A stretch of 47,745 nucleotides of DNA. Source: Collinsella aerofaciens (GTDB lineage Bacteria; Actinomycetota; Coriobacteriia; Coriobacteriales; Coriobacteriaceae). Below are positions 17,231 through 26,708 of this stretch, piece by piece (the stretch's first letter is position 1; every line of letters begins with the position of its first letter). The notes beneath the pieces are model-generated. The model worked only from the letters and a program-made list of their open reading frames with translations, searched no databases and was not told the DNA's origin. The translations under genes and the position numbers were made by a program. Location of the stretch: assembly GCA_008671135.1 (NCBI GenBank), contig RQAP01000020.1, positions 1-47,745 on the forward strand, written 5' to 3'.

Positions 17231-18892
17231 CTACTCGATCGAGAAGATCACGGGATAGAGCGGCTGCTCGCCACGATGGGCGTCAATCTCCAGATCGGGC
17301 TGAGCCTCCTCGATAGCGTCAACGATCTCCTGGAAGGCCTCATCGGACAGTTCCTCGCCGGCCAGAATCGTCAGCGCGTCGCCCTCCTCTTCCTCCTGCA
17401 TGCGGTTGATGCAGTCGAGCGTGACCTGCTTCACGTCGGAGCCGACCACGTCGATGGAGCCGGCGATGATACCCATGACGTCACCGGAGTGAATCGGAGA
17501 ACCGTCAGAGGCACTGGAGTCGCGCACGGCGCGGGTGACCTCGCCATCACGGACCTCACTGATGGCGTCGACCATGGCGGCGACGGCATCCTCGAGCTCG
17601 GAATCGGGCAGGACCGCGAACAGCGCGGAGAAGGCCTGCGGGACGGTCTTGGTGGGAACGACGGCGACCTTCTTGTCGGTGCAGGCTGAGGCAGCAGCCT
17701 CAGCGGCCATGCGGATGTTGCCGTTGTTGGGCAAGATGATGACCGAGGTCGCGTTGACCTGGTCCACCGCGCCCAGCAGGTCGGCGGTCGAGGGATTCAT
17801 AGTCTGGCCACCGGACACGATCACGTCGACGCCGAGGGACTTGAGGATGTCGGCCTCGCCGGAACCGGCGGCAACGGCGACAAAGCCCAGCGCCTTGGCG
17901 GGCTCGGCGGCCTTTTCCTGATCCTCGTGGATCTTGGCGGTACGGTCGTGGGCCTCCATCTCCATGTTGTGGATAAAGACCTCATAGATCTGACCGAGCT
18001 GCAGCATGTGCTCGAGCACCAGGTTGGGGGTGTTGGAGTGCACATGGATCTTGTAGTCGGGATAGGCGCCCACGAGTAGCTCGCAGTCGCCCATGGAACC
18101 CAGGAACTTAAGGCACTCGTCCTCGTCAAACGGGGCGTCGGCCTTAAACAGGAACTCGTTGCAGTAGCGGAACTCCGAGCCCTCCCAATCGTCGTTGGCC
18201 TCGATCTCAACGCGACCAAGGGCCGCGTCGCGGGCAGAGCCAGCGGAATCAAACGTGGCGGAGAAATCCTCGACAACGGTGCTGCGGCCAAGTGCTGCAG
18301 CCACAAAGTTCTCAAGGAAGATGGCGAAGCCAAAGGCGCCGGAGTCGACCACGCCGTTCTCCTTCAGAACGGGCAACAGATCGGGTGTGCGGGCGACGGA
18401 CTGGTACGCCTCAACGACGATGGCATCGAGCGCATCCTCAGCCGAGAACTTCTTCTTCTCGCACTCATCGGCCTTGGTCGAGACATCGCGCAGGACCGTG
18501 AGGATCGTGCCCTCGATGGGCTTGCGGACAGCCTGGAAGGCGACCTTGACGGCGCGACGGAAGGCGAAGGCAATGTTGGCGGACGTAATGGGCTCATCGG
18601 CAGAGACAAGGCCCTCGGCCACGCCGCGCAGAATCTGCGAGGTGATGACGCCGGAGTTACCGCGGGCGCCCATCAGGGAGCCGTGGGTGATGGCGCCGGC
18701 GATGGCCTCCATGTCGGCATCGGCGGGAAGGGCGGAAAGCTCCTTGGTCACCGAGGCGAGCGTGAGCGACATGTTGGTGCCGGTGTCGCCGTCGGGTACG
18801 GGGAAGACGTTGAGCTTGTTGATCTCCTCGGCCTTGTCGGAAACGGCAGCCGCAGCGATCGGAAAACAGGTGCGAATGGTCTTTGCAATCAT
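17231..18892 (-). CDS. DAK2-domain fatty acid kinase (FakA/YloV) family
   Basis: 553 residues. In Firmicutes FakA phosphorylates fatty acids presented by FakB, feeding PlsX/PlsY. The N-terminal DAK2 kinase domain has NVFPVPDGDTGTNMSLTL (metal and nucleotide site), HGSLMGARGNSGVITSQILRG and DSGAFGFAIFLENF. The C-terminal half has the DUF1949/DegV-like part, GGQTMNPSTADLLGAVDQV. The neighbour upstream is an Asp23/Gls24 protein, the usual partner. No fakB was seen in the window. Substrate assignment rests on family knowledge only. Confidence 0.88.
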   Translation of the reverse strand: MIAKTIRTCFPIAAAAVSDKAEEINKLNVFPVPDGDTGTNMSLTLASVTKELSALPADADMEAIAGAITHGSLMGARGNSGVITSQILRGVAEGLVSADEPITSANIAFAFRRAVKVAFQAVRKPIEGTILTVLRDVSTKADECEKKKFSAEDALDAIVVEAYQSVARTPDLLPVLKENGVVDSGAFGFAIFLENFVAAALGRSTVVEDFSATFDSAGSARDAALGRVEIEANDDWEGSEFRYCNEFLFKADAPFDEDECLKFLGSMGDCELLVGAYPDYKIHVHSNTPNLVLEHMLQLGQIYEVFIHNMEMEAHDRTAKIHEDQEKAAEPAKALGFVAVAAGSGEADILKSLGVDVIVSGGQTMNPSTADLLGAVDQVNATSVIILPNNGNIRMAAEAAASACTDKKVAVVPTKTVPQAFSALFAVLPDSELEDAVAAMVDAISEVRDGEVTRAVRDSSASDGSPIHSGDVMGIIAGSIDVVGSDVKQVTLDCINRMQEEEEGDALTILAGEELSDEAFQEIVDAIEEAQPDLEIDAHRGEQPLYPVIFSIE

Positions 18893-18919
18893 GGGTATTT
18901 GAATCTCCGTTTTCGGATG

Positions 18920-19276
18920 CTAGTTCAGACGGCTCTTGAGCGCGTCGATGTGGATGCCGATCTTAAGGCTGGCGGGATCGATCTGGGCGATCTCCTGCAG
19001 GGTAAAGGCAACGGAGCTCGAAAGATTGTGGCAGACGGACTTCATGTTGACGCCGTTCTCGAGCACGACGTGAAGATCGACCGTAAGGCCGTTCTCGTCG
19101 GCGGAGACAAGCACGCCCTTGCGGAGGCGCTGACCGGCAAGCAGGCGCACGCTCTCGGCGCCCTGGAGCTGTTCGGCCATACCGACGACGCCATAGCACG
19201 TCATCGCTGCATAACCGGCAATATCGGCAATAACGTCGTTCGAAACGCTCAGGCTGCCGTTAATGGTCTCAGACAC
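18920..19276 (-). CDS. Asp23/Gls24 family envelope-stress protein
   Basis: 118 residues from a GTG at 19276, which has GGAGA 6 bases upstream; the frame opens at 19309. It begins VSETINGSLSVSNDVIADIAGYAAMTCYGVVGM, the conserved Asp23 start, and ends with LQEIAQIDPASLKIGIHIDALKS. These small proteins sit at or near the membrane and are linked to alkaline and envelope stress. A 12-base palindrome, CGTTCGCGAACG (19409-19420), lies about 135 bases upstream. It is the first gene of the long run that continues to ffh. Confidence 0.88.
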   Translation of the reverse strand: MSETINGSLSVSNDVIADIAGYAAMTCYGVVGMAEQLQGAESVRLLAGQRLRKGVLVSADENGLTVDLHVVLENGVNMKSVCHNLSSSVAFTLQEIAQIDPASLKIGIHIDALKSRLN

Positions 19277-19434
19277 AAGAATCTCCTTATCTGGTGCTCG
19301 CGGCACCATCTCGTGGGAGCAATCATTGCAATATTCTACAACGAGCGCGCCGTGTTGAGGTGGTGGGTCGCGGGATTACATCCTCGACACGAAATGTTGA
19401 TATGGTAACGTTCGCGAACGGCGACCGCGACACG

Positions 19435-19464
19435 AAAAAACCCGCCGCATAAGCGACGGGTTTT
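19435..19464 (-). terminator. Intrinsic terminator after tRNA-Asn
   Basis: On the minus strand CCCGTCGC (19453-19460) pairs with GCGGCGGG (19441-19448), including one G-U pair, around TTAT. Six T residues follow (19435-19440). It lies 7 bases past the tRNA 3' end. A-rich flanks let it work weakly in the other direction too. Confidence 0.85.
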
Positions 19465-19470
19465 ACAACC

Positions 19471-19545
19471 TGGCTCCCCGGGTAGGACTCGAACCTACAA
19501 CAGCGCGGTTAACAGCCGCGTGCTCTACCATTGAGCTACCGAGGA
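19471..19545 (-). tRNA. tRNA-Asn (anticodon GTT)
   Basis: 75 bases with an encoded CCA end. The acceptor stem TCCTCGG pairs with CCGGGGA with one wobble, and the discriminator base is G. The D arm is GCTC..GAGC, the anticodon stem-loop is GCGGCTGTTAACCGC, and the T arm holds GGTTCGAGTCC. It reads AAC/AAU codons. Confidence 0.97.
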
Positions 19546-19575
19546 ATAGGTGCGTGCTCTCAAGCAACGAAATTT

Positions 19576-19603
19576 ATTATACGGACGAATCAGCTCAGGG
19601 CAA
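19576..19603 (-). promoter_or_regulatory. Promoter of tRNA-Asn
   Basis: On the minus strand, a -35 TTGCCC (complement of 19598-19603), a 16-base spacer and a perfect -10 TATAAT (complement of 19576-19581). Transcription would start about 25 bases before the mature tRNA 5' end. Confidence 0.75.
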
Positions 19604-19630
19604 GAACTTTTTTAAGAAATTTTCCGACCT

Positions 19631-19684
19631 AGTCATTGGGGACGTTCTTAAACGACCAGTCATTCAAGAACGTCCCCAACGACT
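19631..19684. repeat. Long inverted repeat, REPIN/MITE-like
   Basis: TTGGGGACGTTCTT (19636-19649) pairs perfectly with AAGAACGTCCCCAA (19666-19679). The stem extends by AGTC/GACT after one mismatch, for 19 positions in all, around a 16-base loop. It stands between the rpoD terminator and the tRNA promoter and has no T-run. It resembles a mobile palindromic repeat rather than a terminator. Confidence 0.65.
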
Positions 19685-19690
19685 ACATGA

Positions 19691-19724
19691 AAGCGCCCCC
19701 AAGCGAATGTGCTTGAGGGCGCTT
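19691..19724 (-). terminator. Terminator after rpoD
   Basis: Bases 19691-19704 (AAGCGCCCCCAAGC) pair with 19711-19724 (one mismatch) around a 6-base loop, 14 bases past the rpoD stop. On the minus strand it is followed by only a short T stretch. Confidence 0.7.
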
Positions 19725-19737
19725 CTTGCTTGCGAGG

Positions 19738-21102
<1,365 letters not shown>

Positions 21103-21197
21103 AGTCCACAGGACTCAATACTTTAGCACACACATTGACGTCTATACCCAAAAAGAGGACTGGATATAGGCGAGAATACGCTGGTTGACCACAACAT

Positions 21198-23306
21198 CTA
21201 GGCCTGTTCTGTGCCTGCGGTCTCCAGGCCGATCAAACGGAACGGGTCTGCCACGCCGCCGATTGACTTTTGCAGTTCGCGTTGACGCTGCGAATCCTGC
21301 GCGGCCTGAACGGTCAGCGCCCGACGGGCCTCATCATCGAGTGAACGGTCCTGGCGCAGCTTGGCCTGTGCAGCACGCATGCGGCGTTTGATGGTGTAGA
21401 GCTCGAGCGTATCGAGCATAAACACGATGTTCGTCTCGGTGGGGTGCTTGCTCGTCGCCGAGATGCGCCCGGCACTCACAAGCGTTGCCGCCTCGGGACA
21501 CACCGAGCGCGCCGCATCCATGCAGGCTGCAGGATCGGTTCCCGGCGGCGTTGCCAGAACGGCCCACGCGATGGACTCGTGACGTGGGTCAACCCACTCG
21601 ATGGAGCAGATGCGGTCGGCATACGTGCGGAACAGGTCGGGGTAGCTCGTGAGCATGGTCAGCAGCTCGCGCTCCCCTGCCAAGGACTTGCGCTCAAGAT
21701 CGGTAAGAACCATCGGCGCCGCCGCAGCCGGTGCGTTCGAACCATCAGGCACAGGCACAGCGCCCATACCATCAGGCACATCGATCGGCGGAAGATCGTC
21801 GACGACCTCCACGGGCGCGGCACCGTAGGCATCGAGCGGGACATAGTCGTACGGCTCTTCCTCGACCGGCGCGGACACCGGCGGCGTCGCGCCCGATGCC
21901 CAAGCACCGCGACCGGCATCACGAGAACCCGATGCCCGACCGCCCGCATTTCCAAAGCGTTCGGCCTGCGCCCTCTGGCGCTCATAGTTTTGCTCGCGAC
22001 GGCGTTCCGCATCTTCGCGCTTGGCGACGTCGCGAAACACGCGGCCCGAGCTCGCGCGCACCGTCTCCAAATCCAAACCCAGCAGATCGGCAATCTGGAT
22101 AAAGTACGTGTCAATCATATAGCTATCGCGCAGCGGATAGATAAGCGTCAGAGCATCTTCCAGCGCCTTGGCGCGACCGCCTGGCGTAGTGATGTCACTC
22201 GACTCCTGCAACGAACGGTAAACAAAGTCCATAAGCGGCTCGGCAGCGTCGATGCGCGCCTGCAGTGCCTCGCCGCCATACGCCGTGATGAACTCCATGG
22301 GATCGTTACCGTCGGGCAGCACCACGCAGCGCAGATCCATCGAATCCTGCTCAATAAACTGAATCGCACGGCGCGCGGCCTTCTGGCCCGCGGCATCGCC
22401 GTCGAACATATACACGATGCGCTTGGCGAAGCGGGTGAGCGTCTTGACGTGATGCTCCGTGAGCGCAGTGCCCAACGTGGCGACGACGTTTTTAATCCCC
22501 GCCTCCCAGCAGGCGATGCAGTCGGTATAGCCCTCCACCACGATGGCGGTATCCTGCGCGACGATAAACTCCTTGGCCCAATTAAAACCGTAGAGGTTTC
22601 GCTTTTTATGGAACACGCTCGTCTCGGAGGTGTTGAGATACTTAGGCTGGCCGTCACCCATGATGCGACCGCCAAAGGCGATGTTATGCCCTTGCTCGTC
22701 AAAGATGGGAAACATCACGCGGTCGTAAAAGCGATCGGCTAGTTGCCCGCGTCCGCGGCTCACGGCAACGTTGGCATCGATCATCTCCTGCGGGGTAAAA
22801 CCCGCCTGGGACAGGTGCGTCACCAGCGCATTGCGGCCCGGCGCAAAGCCCAGGCAGTAGCGGCGGCAGACGTCGCCGCCCATGCCGCGGCTGGCAAAAT
22901 ACTCGCGCGGACGGCCGTCCTTACCGCGCATAAGCATGGTGTGGTAGAACTGGGCCGTCTCGGCGCACAGATCGTAGATGCGGGCACGCTTGGTGCCGCG
23001 CTCGCGGCGATCTCCGGTGTCATGCAGCTCAATACCCGCGCGATCGGCCAAGTAACGGATTGACTCGGGAAAGCTCAGGTTCTCGCGCTTCATGATATAC
23101 GTGAAGACGTCGCCACCCTCGCCGCAGCCAAAGCAATGCCACACCTGCGTGGCGGGGATAATGTGGAAGGACGGTGTCTTCTCGCCATGGAAGGGGCAGC
23201 AGCCCCAAAACTCATGGCCGCGGGGCTTGAGCTCAACCGTTTCCTGCACGATGGCAACCAAGTCAGACGCAGCGCGTACCTGGTCTTTTTCCTCATCGCT
23301 AATCAC
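21198..23306 (-). CDS. dnaG: DNA primase DnaG
   Basis: 702 residues. It makes RNA primers at the replication fork. The N-terminal CHC2 zinc domain is CCPFHGEKTPSFH ... HCFGCGEGGDVF (about 36-67). The TOPRIM core has VVEGYTDCIACWEAG and MFDGDAAGQKAARRA. A Pro/Ala/Asp-rich linker (about 450-535) leads to a C-terminal domain that should bind DnaB (LLTMLTSYPDLFRTYADRI). It overlaps ribF by 8 bases, an unusual partner, though it keeps the usual dnaG-rpoD link downstream. Confidence 0.96.
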   Translation of the reverse strand: MISDEEKDQVRAASDLVAIVQETVELKPRGHEFWGCCPFHGEKTPSFHIIPATQVWHCFGCGEGGDVFTYIMKRENLSFPESIRYLADRAGIELHDTGDRRERGTKRARIYDLCAETAQFYHTMLMRGKDGRPREYFASRGMGGDVCRRYCLGFAPGRNALVTHLSQAGFTPQEMIDANVAVSRGRGQLADRFYDRVMFPIFDEQGHNIAFGGRIMGDGQPKYLNTSETSVFHKKRNLYGFNWAKEFIVAQDTAIVVEGYTDCIACWEAGIKNVVATLGTALTEHHVKTLTRFAKRIVYMFDGDAAGQKAARRAIQFIEQDSMDLRCVVLPDGNDPMEFITAYGGEALQARIDAAEPLMDFVYRSLQESSDITTPGGRAKALEDALTLIYPLRDSYMIDTYFIQIADLLGLDLETVRASSGRVFRDVAKREDAERRREQNYERQRAQAERFGNAGGRASGSRDAGRGAWASGATPPVSAPVEEEPYDYVPLDAYGAAPVEVVDDLPPIDVPDGMGAVPVPDGSNAPAAAAPMVLTDLERKSLAGERELLTMLTSYPDLFRTYADRICSIEWVDPRHESIAWAVLATPPGTDPAACMDAARSVCPEAATLVSAGRISATSKHPTETNIVFMLDTLELYTIKRRMRAAQAKLRQDRSLDDEARRALTVQAAQDSQRQRELQKSIGGVADPFRLIGLETAGTEQA

Positions 23307-24306
23307 GGATGCTCACCCCCTGATCGCCCAAGTTGTGACGAATATCTTCGATATTACCCTCGACGGTCGCGATCAACTCATCCAGCGAATCGAACACACG
23401 CGAGGGACGCAGCCAGCGCGTAAACGCCAGCGAAACGGAAGCGCCGTACAGGTCGCCCGTATAACCAATTAAGTTAGCCTCGAGATGCGCAGATGCCGCA
23501 TCGTCAGCATACGTTGGCGGCAGGCCGACGTTCACGGCAGCGGGCCACGCGGTGTCATCGACCAGCACCAGACCCTCATACACGCCATCGGCTGGCACCT
23601 GAATGCCGTCGGGAACCTGCAAGTTTGCCGTGGGAAAGCCCATACCAGAACCCTCGTGACGGCCACGAATAACACCGCCACGCACCATATACGGACGGCC
23701 GAGCAACTCAGCAGCCAGCTCCACATGGCCCTGTCCCAACTCATGACGAATGCGGGTGGCGCAAATGGCCTCACCGCCCTCGCAAAGCAGGTCGTGACCA
23801 TACACGTCAACGGCGTGCTCGGAACCCCAGGCGCACATCTCGGCAACACCAGATGCACCGCCGCGACCCAGCCTAAAGTCGCTGCCAACGCGAATCGAAC
23901 GAATGTCGACCAGACGCGACACCAGCGAGAGAAAACCAACATGGTCGAGTGCCGCAACCTCAGGCGTAAAGGGAACGGCCACCACCGCGTCGACCCCGGT
24001 CTGAGCCAAGGCATGCAGACGGTCGTCCGTCGTCATCAATTTTTGAGCGGGCGATGGGCTCACCACGACGTCCGGGTCGGGATCGAAGGTGACCACGACC
24101 GCCTTGCAGCCATGGGCACGGGCATCACGGACAAGCGCCGCAATGAGCTCCTGGTGTCCAAGGTGAACGCCGTCGAACACGCCGATGGCAATCGATGCGG
24201 CACCCAAGTGCTCACACTCATCAAACGTATCGGCAGCAACGATGCGAGCCTCGTCCGACTCGCCCGCGAAAAAGACACGCGCGAGCTCGTGAGCGGACAA
24301 CATCAT
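23299..24306 (-). CDS. ribF: Bifunctional riboflavin kinase/FAD synthetase
   Basis: 335 residues. It turns riboflavin into FMN and then FAD. The N-terminal adenylyltransferase has IAIGVFDGVHLGHQELI near 39-55 and VVTFDPDPD. The C-terminal kinase part has GRPYMVRGGVIRGRHEGSGMGFPTANL and GVYEGLVLVDD. It overlaps the truB stop by 4 bases (ATGA) and dnaG by 8 bases, so translation is coupled. The truB-ribF order is common. Confidence 0.95.
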   Translation of the reverse strand: MMLSAHELARVFFAGESDEARIVAADTFDECEHLGAASIAIGVFDGVHLGHQELIAALVRDARAHGCKAVVVTFDPDPDVVVSPSPAQKLMTTDDRLHALAQTGVDAVVAVPFTPEVAALDHVGFLSLVSRLVDIRSIRVGSDFRLGRGGASGVAEMCAWGSEHAVDVYGHDLLCEGGEAICATRIRHELGQGHVELAAELLGRPYMVRGGVIRGRHEGSGMGFPTANLQVPDGIQVPADGVYEGLVLVDDTAWPAAVNVGLPPTYADDAASAHLEANLIGYTGDLYGASVSLAFTRWLRPSRVFDSLDELIATVEGNIEDIRHNLGDQGVSIRD

Positions 24307-25235
24307 CGAACACCGCCGATTGCCTGCGGAAACACGTGCTCCATAACAAAGCGGCCACTCTCAATGCGGGCGAGCGCCTTGAGTCCCCCATCGAGCACCA
24401 GCGCAAACAGCGCCTTCGAGACATCGAAATCGGCAAGCGCACGCTCAACGGGAATGCGACGGCCGCAGAGCAGGTCGTCGGCAAGATTGCCCGGCAAGTC
24501 AACACGCGTGGCGCCCAGGGCTGCAATGGGATCCAGGGCAAAGCCAGCCACGGACTCGGGAGAAAGCTCCTCCAACGCATGACAAGCGCCAATGGAAACA
24601 GCACCGGATGCGGTGCGACGAAGCGCGGAAATATGCGCGGCGCTATCACAAGCACGGCCCAGGTCGCGAGCGAGCGCACGGATATAGGTGCCCTTGCTCA
24701 CCGAGAACGCCACGGTCCACACACATGTATCACCCTCGCCGCCCACGGCAATTAGGTCGGCGGCATAGACCTCGACGGGACGCGGAGGTAGGTCCACCGC
24801 ATTGCCCTCGCGAGCAGACTTGTAGGCGCGAACGCCATTGACCGAGATAGCCGAAAACGCCGGCGGCACCTGCATCTGCGGGCCCAACATAGCGGCCAAG
24901 TGCTCACGGGCATAGGCAGGATCGCGGAGCTCGTTGGCAACAGCCACTATGCGGACCGCCTCGCCCTCCGCATCATCGGTATTGGTCTCGGCACCAAACG
25001 AGATGTCGGCGACATAGCTTTTGGTATCGAGAGTTAGCATGCCCAGCAGACGAGTAGCCTGGCCCACGCCCACCACCATGACGCCGGATGCCATGGGGTC
25101 GAGCGTGCCGGCATGGCCGACGCGCCGCTCATGGAGGGCGCGTCGGCATTGCGAAACCACGTCATGGGACGTGCAGCCCACCGGCTTATCGACGGCGAGT
25201 AGCATATTCAAATGAGAAGGCGTTCGACGAGCCAT
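24303..25235 (-). CDS. truB: tRNA pseudouridine-55 synthase TruB
   Basis: 310 residues. It converts U55 of the tRNA T-loop to pseudouridine. The N-terminal motif LLAVDKPVGCTSHDVV is followed by the catalytic aspartate in RRVGHAGTLDPMASGVMVVGVGQATRLL. Later family blocks are QVPPAFSAISVNGVRAYKSAREG and VSKGTYIRALARDLG. It lies 15 bases after the nrnA-like gene and overlaps ribF by 4 bases. Confidence 0.96.
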   Translation of the reverse strand: MARRTPSHLNMLLAVDKPVGCTSHDVVSQCRRALHERRVGHAGTLDPMASGVMVVGVGQATRLLGMLTLDTKSYVADISFGAETNTDDAEGEAVRIVAVANELRDPAYAREHLAAMLGPQMQVPPAFSAISVNGVRAYKSAREGNAVDLPPRPVEVYAADLIAVGGEGDTCVWTVAFSVSKGTYIRALARDLGRACDSAAHISALRRTASGAVSIGACHALEELSPESVAGFALDPIAALGATRVDLPGNLADDLLCGRRIPVERALADFDVSKALFALVLDGGLKALARIESGRFVMEHVFPQAIGGVR

Positions 25236-25250
25236 GTACCATCCAATTAG

Positions 25251-26294
25251 TTAGAGCTCGACGGTCACCGAAGCGGGATCCTCCCCCACCAGCTCGGCCA
25301 GCATGGGAAGTGCCACGGCGAGCGTCTCGCGAATCGTTCCGTTGTTGGAGAAACCGGCGGCAGCATGATGCCCGCCACCGCCAAAGTTGGCAGCAATCTC
25401 GGACACATCGAGGTCGCCCTTGGAGCGCAGGTTGCCACGCACCTTGGTATCGCCCTCAATGCCCTTTAAGAACATGCAGACCTCGACGCCCATCACCGAA
25501 CGCACCACATCGACCAGGCCGTCGCACTCGTCCGAGGTGACGCCGCAGGCCTCAAGGTCGCTCTGGTAGGCATAGCTATACGCCACGCGCCCATGCGCGA
25601 CCGTCTTAATGCGACCCATAACGATGGACTTGAGGTGCAAAAACTCAACGCGCATGCTCTGATATACCTCGAGCGCAACGCGCGCCGGATCGGCACCGTG
25701 GGCAACCAGACGCGAGGCCGCATGGAACGCGGCGGCATCGGCGTTTTGGTACTGGAAACGACCGGTATCGGTAACCAAGCCACACAGCAGGCAAGTCGCG
25801 ACGCCATCACGGGCGACAATGCCACAATTGTCCAAGAAGCGGTCGATGATCATAGCGCAGGCTGCAGCTTCAACGCGCCTCAGGCTGAGCTCGGCAAACT
25901 CCTCGCGCGCCGGATGGTGATCGAAGCACACCACATGCTTGGAGCGACGGAGCACCTCGGCGGAATTATTGAGGCGCTCGACAACCGGCACGTCCACCGA
26001 GATGAACAGGTCCGGATTACCGGTGTACGCAGATGCCGGCACCAGGCGATCGGAGCCTTCCATAAAGCGGTAGATGCGCGGAACCGGGTCATCGTCTGCC
26101 AGCAGCAACGCAATGTTCTTGTTGGGGAAAAACTTCATAAGCGAGAGACCCAGACCCAGCACTGAGCCCAGAGCGTCGCCGTCGGGAGAAGTGTGTCCCG
26201 AAATCGCAATGGAGGACGCACCCTCGATGAGCTCGAGGATGCGTCGCTGAATATCTGCAGACTCGCACGAGGCGAGGTCGGCGGAATTAGTCAT
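25251..26294 (-). CDS. nrnA: DHH/DHHA1 phosphoesterase (NrnA-like)
   Basis: 347 residues. NrnA-type enzymes degrade nanoRNAs, and in some species pAp or c-di-AMP products. The DHH domain shows SGHTSPDGDALGSVLG near 33-48, SVDVP and CFDHHPAREEFAEL, all manganese ligands. A DHHA1 domain closes with FGGGGHHAAAGFS. Its position between rbfA and truB is typical of the infB operon in Actinobacteria and Firmicutes. It overlaps rbfA by 8 bases. The preferred substrate is not deducible here. Confidence 0.9.
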   Translation of the reverse strand: MTNSADLASCESADIQRRILELIEGASSIAISGHTSPDGDALGSVLGLGLSLMKFFPNKNIALLLADDDPVPRIYRFMEGSDRLVPASAYTGNPDLFISVDVPVVERLNNSAEVLRRSKHVVCFDHHPAREEFAELSLRRVEAAACAMIIDRFLDNCGIVARDGVATCLLCGLVTDTGRFQYQNADAAAFHAASRLVAHGADPARVALEVYQSMRVEFLHLKSIVMGRIKTVAHGRVAYSYAYQSDLEACGVTSDECDGLVDVVRSVMGVEVCMFLKGIEGDTKVRGNLRSKGDLDVSEIAANFGGGGHHAAAGFSNNGTIRETLAVALPMLAELVGEDPASVTVEL

Positions 26295-26697
26295 CTAAAG
26301 CTGCCTCCTGGGCGGCATCCACTATCGGATAGCCGTCCTCGTCCTTTTCGATCGCAAGCGTGGCGGGAACATTTTCCAGCGCACGCGTGATGCGCTCGGC
26401 CTCATCGGTCGAGCGATCGATGCGAAAATCGAGCTCGGGCGTGACACGCCAATCGAGCGAGCGAGCCAACAGGCTGCGAATACGGCCCTTGGCGCTTGCG
26501 AGCGCCTCCATGACCTCGTCGTAGCGGCTCGCATCGCACGACACGTACACGCGCGCGAACGAACGGTCCACCGCGACCTCGACCGCGGTCAAAGTAACCA
26601 GGTCGAGACGCGGATCGGAAACCTCAAAGAGCAGGATATAACCAAGCTTCTCGCGAAGCTGCTCGCCCAGACGGCGGGTTGCCTGCGTTTGCTTCAT
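26287..26697 (-). CDS. rbfA: 30S ribosome-binding factor A
   Basis: 136 residues. It is a KH-like maturation factor for the 30S subunit. Landmarks are RRLGEQLREKLGYILLFEVSDPRLDLVTLTAVEV, SFARVYVS and the C-terminal TPELDFRIDRSTDEAERITRALE. The C-terminus is acidic. It lies 11 bases after infB and overlaps the nrnA-like gene. Confidence 0.94.
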   Translation of the reverse strand: MKQTQATRRLGEQLREKLGYILLFEVSDPRLDLVTLTAVEVAVDRSFARVYVSCDASRYDEVMEALASAKGRIRSLLARSLDWRVTPELDFRIDRSTDEAERITRALENVPATLAIEKDEDGYPIVDAAQEAALDD

Positions 26698-26708
26698 AGC
26701 GCTACCCC

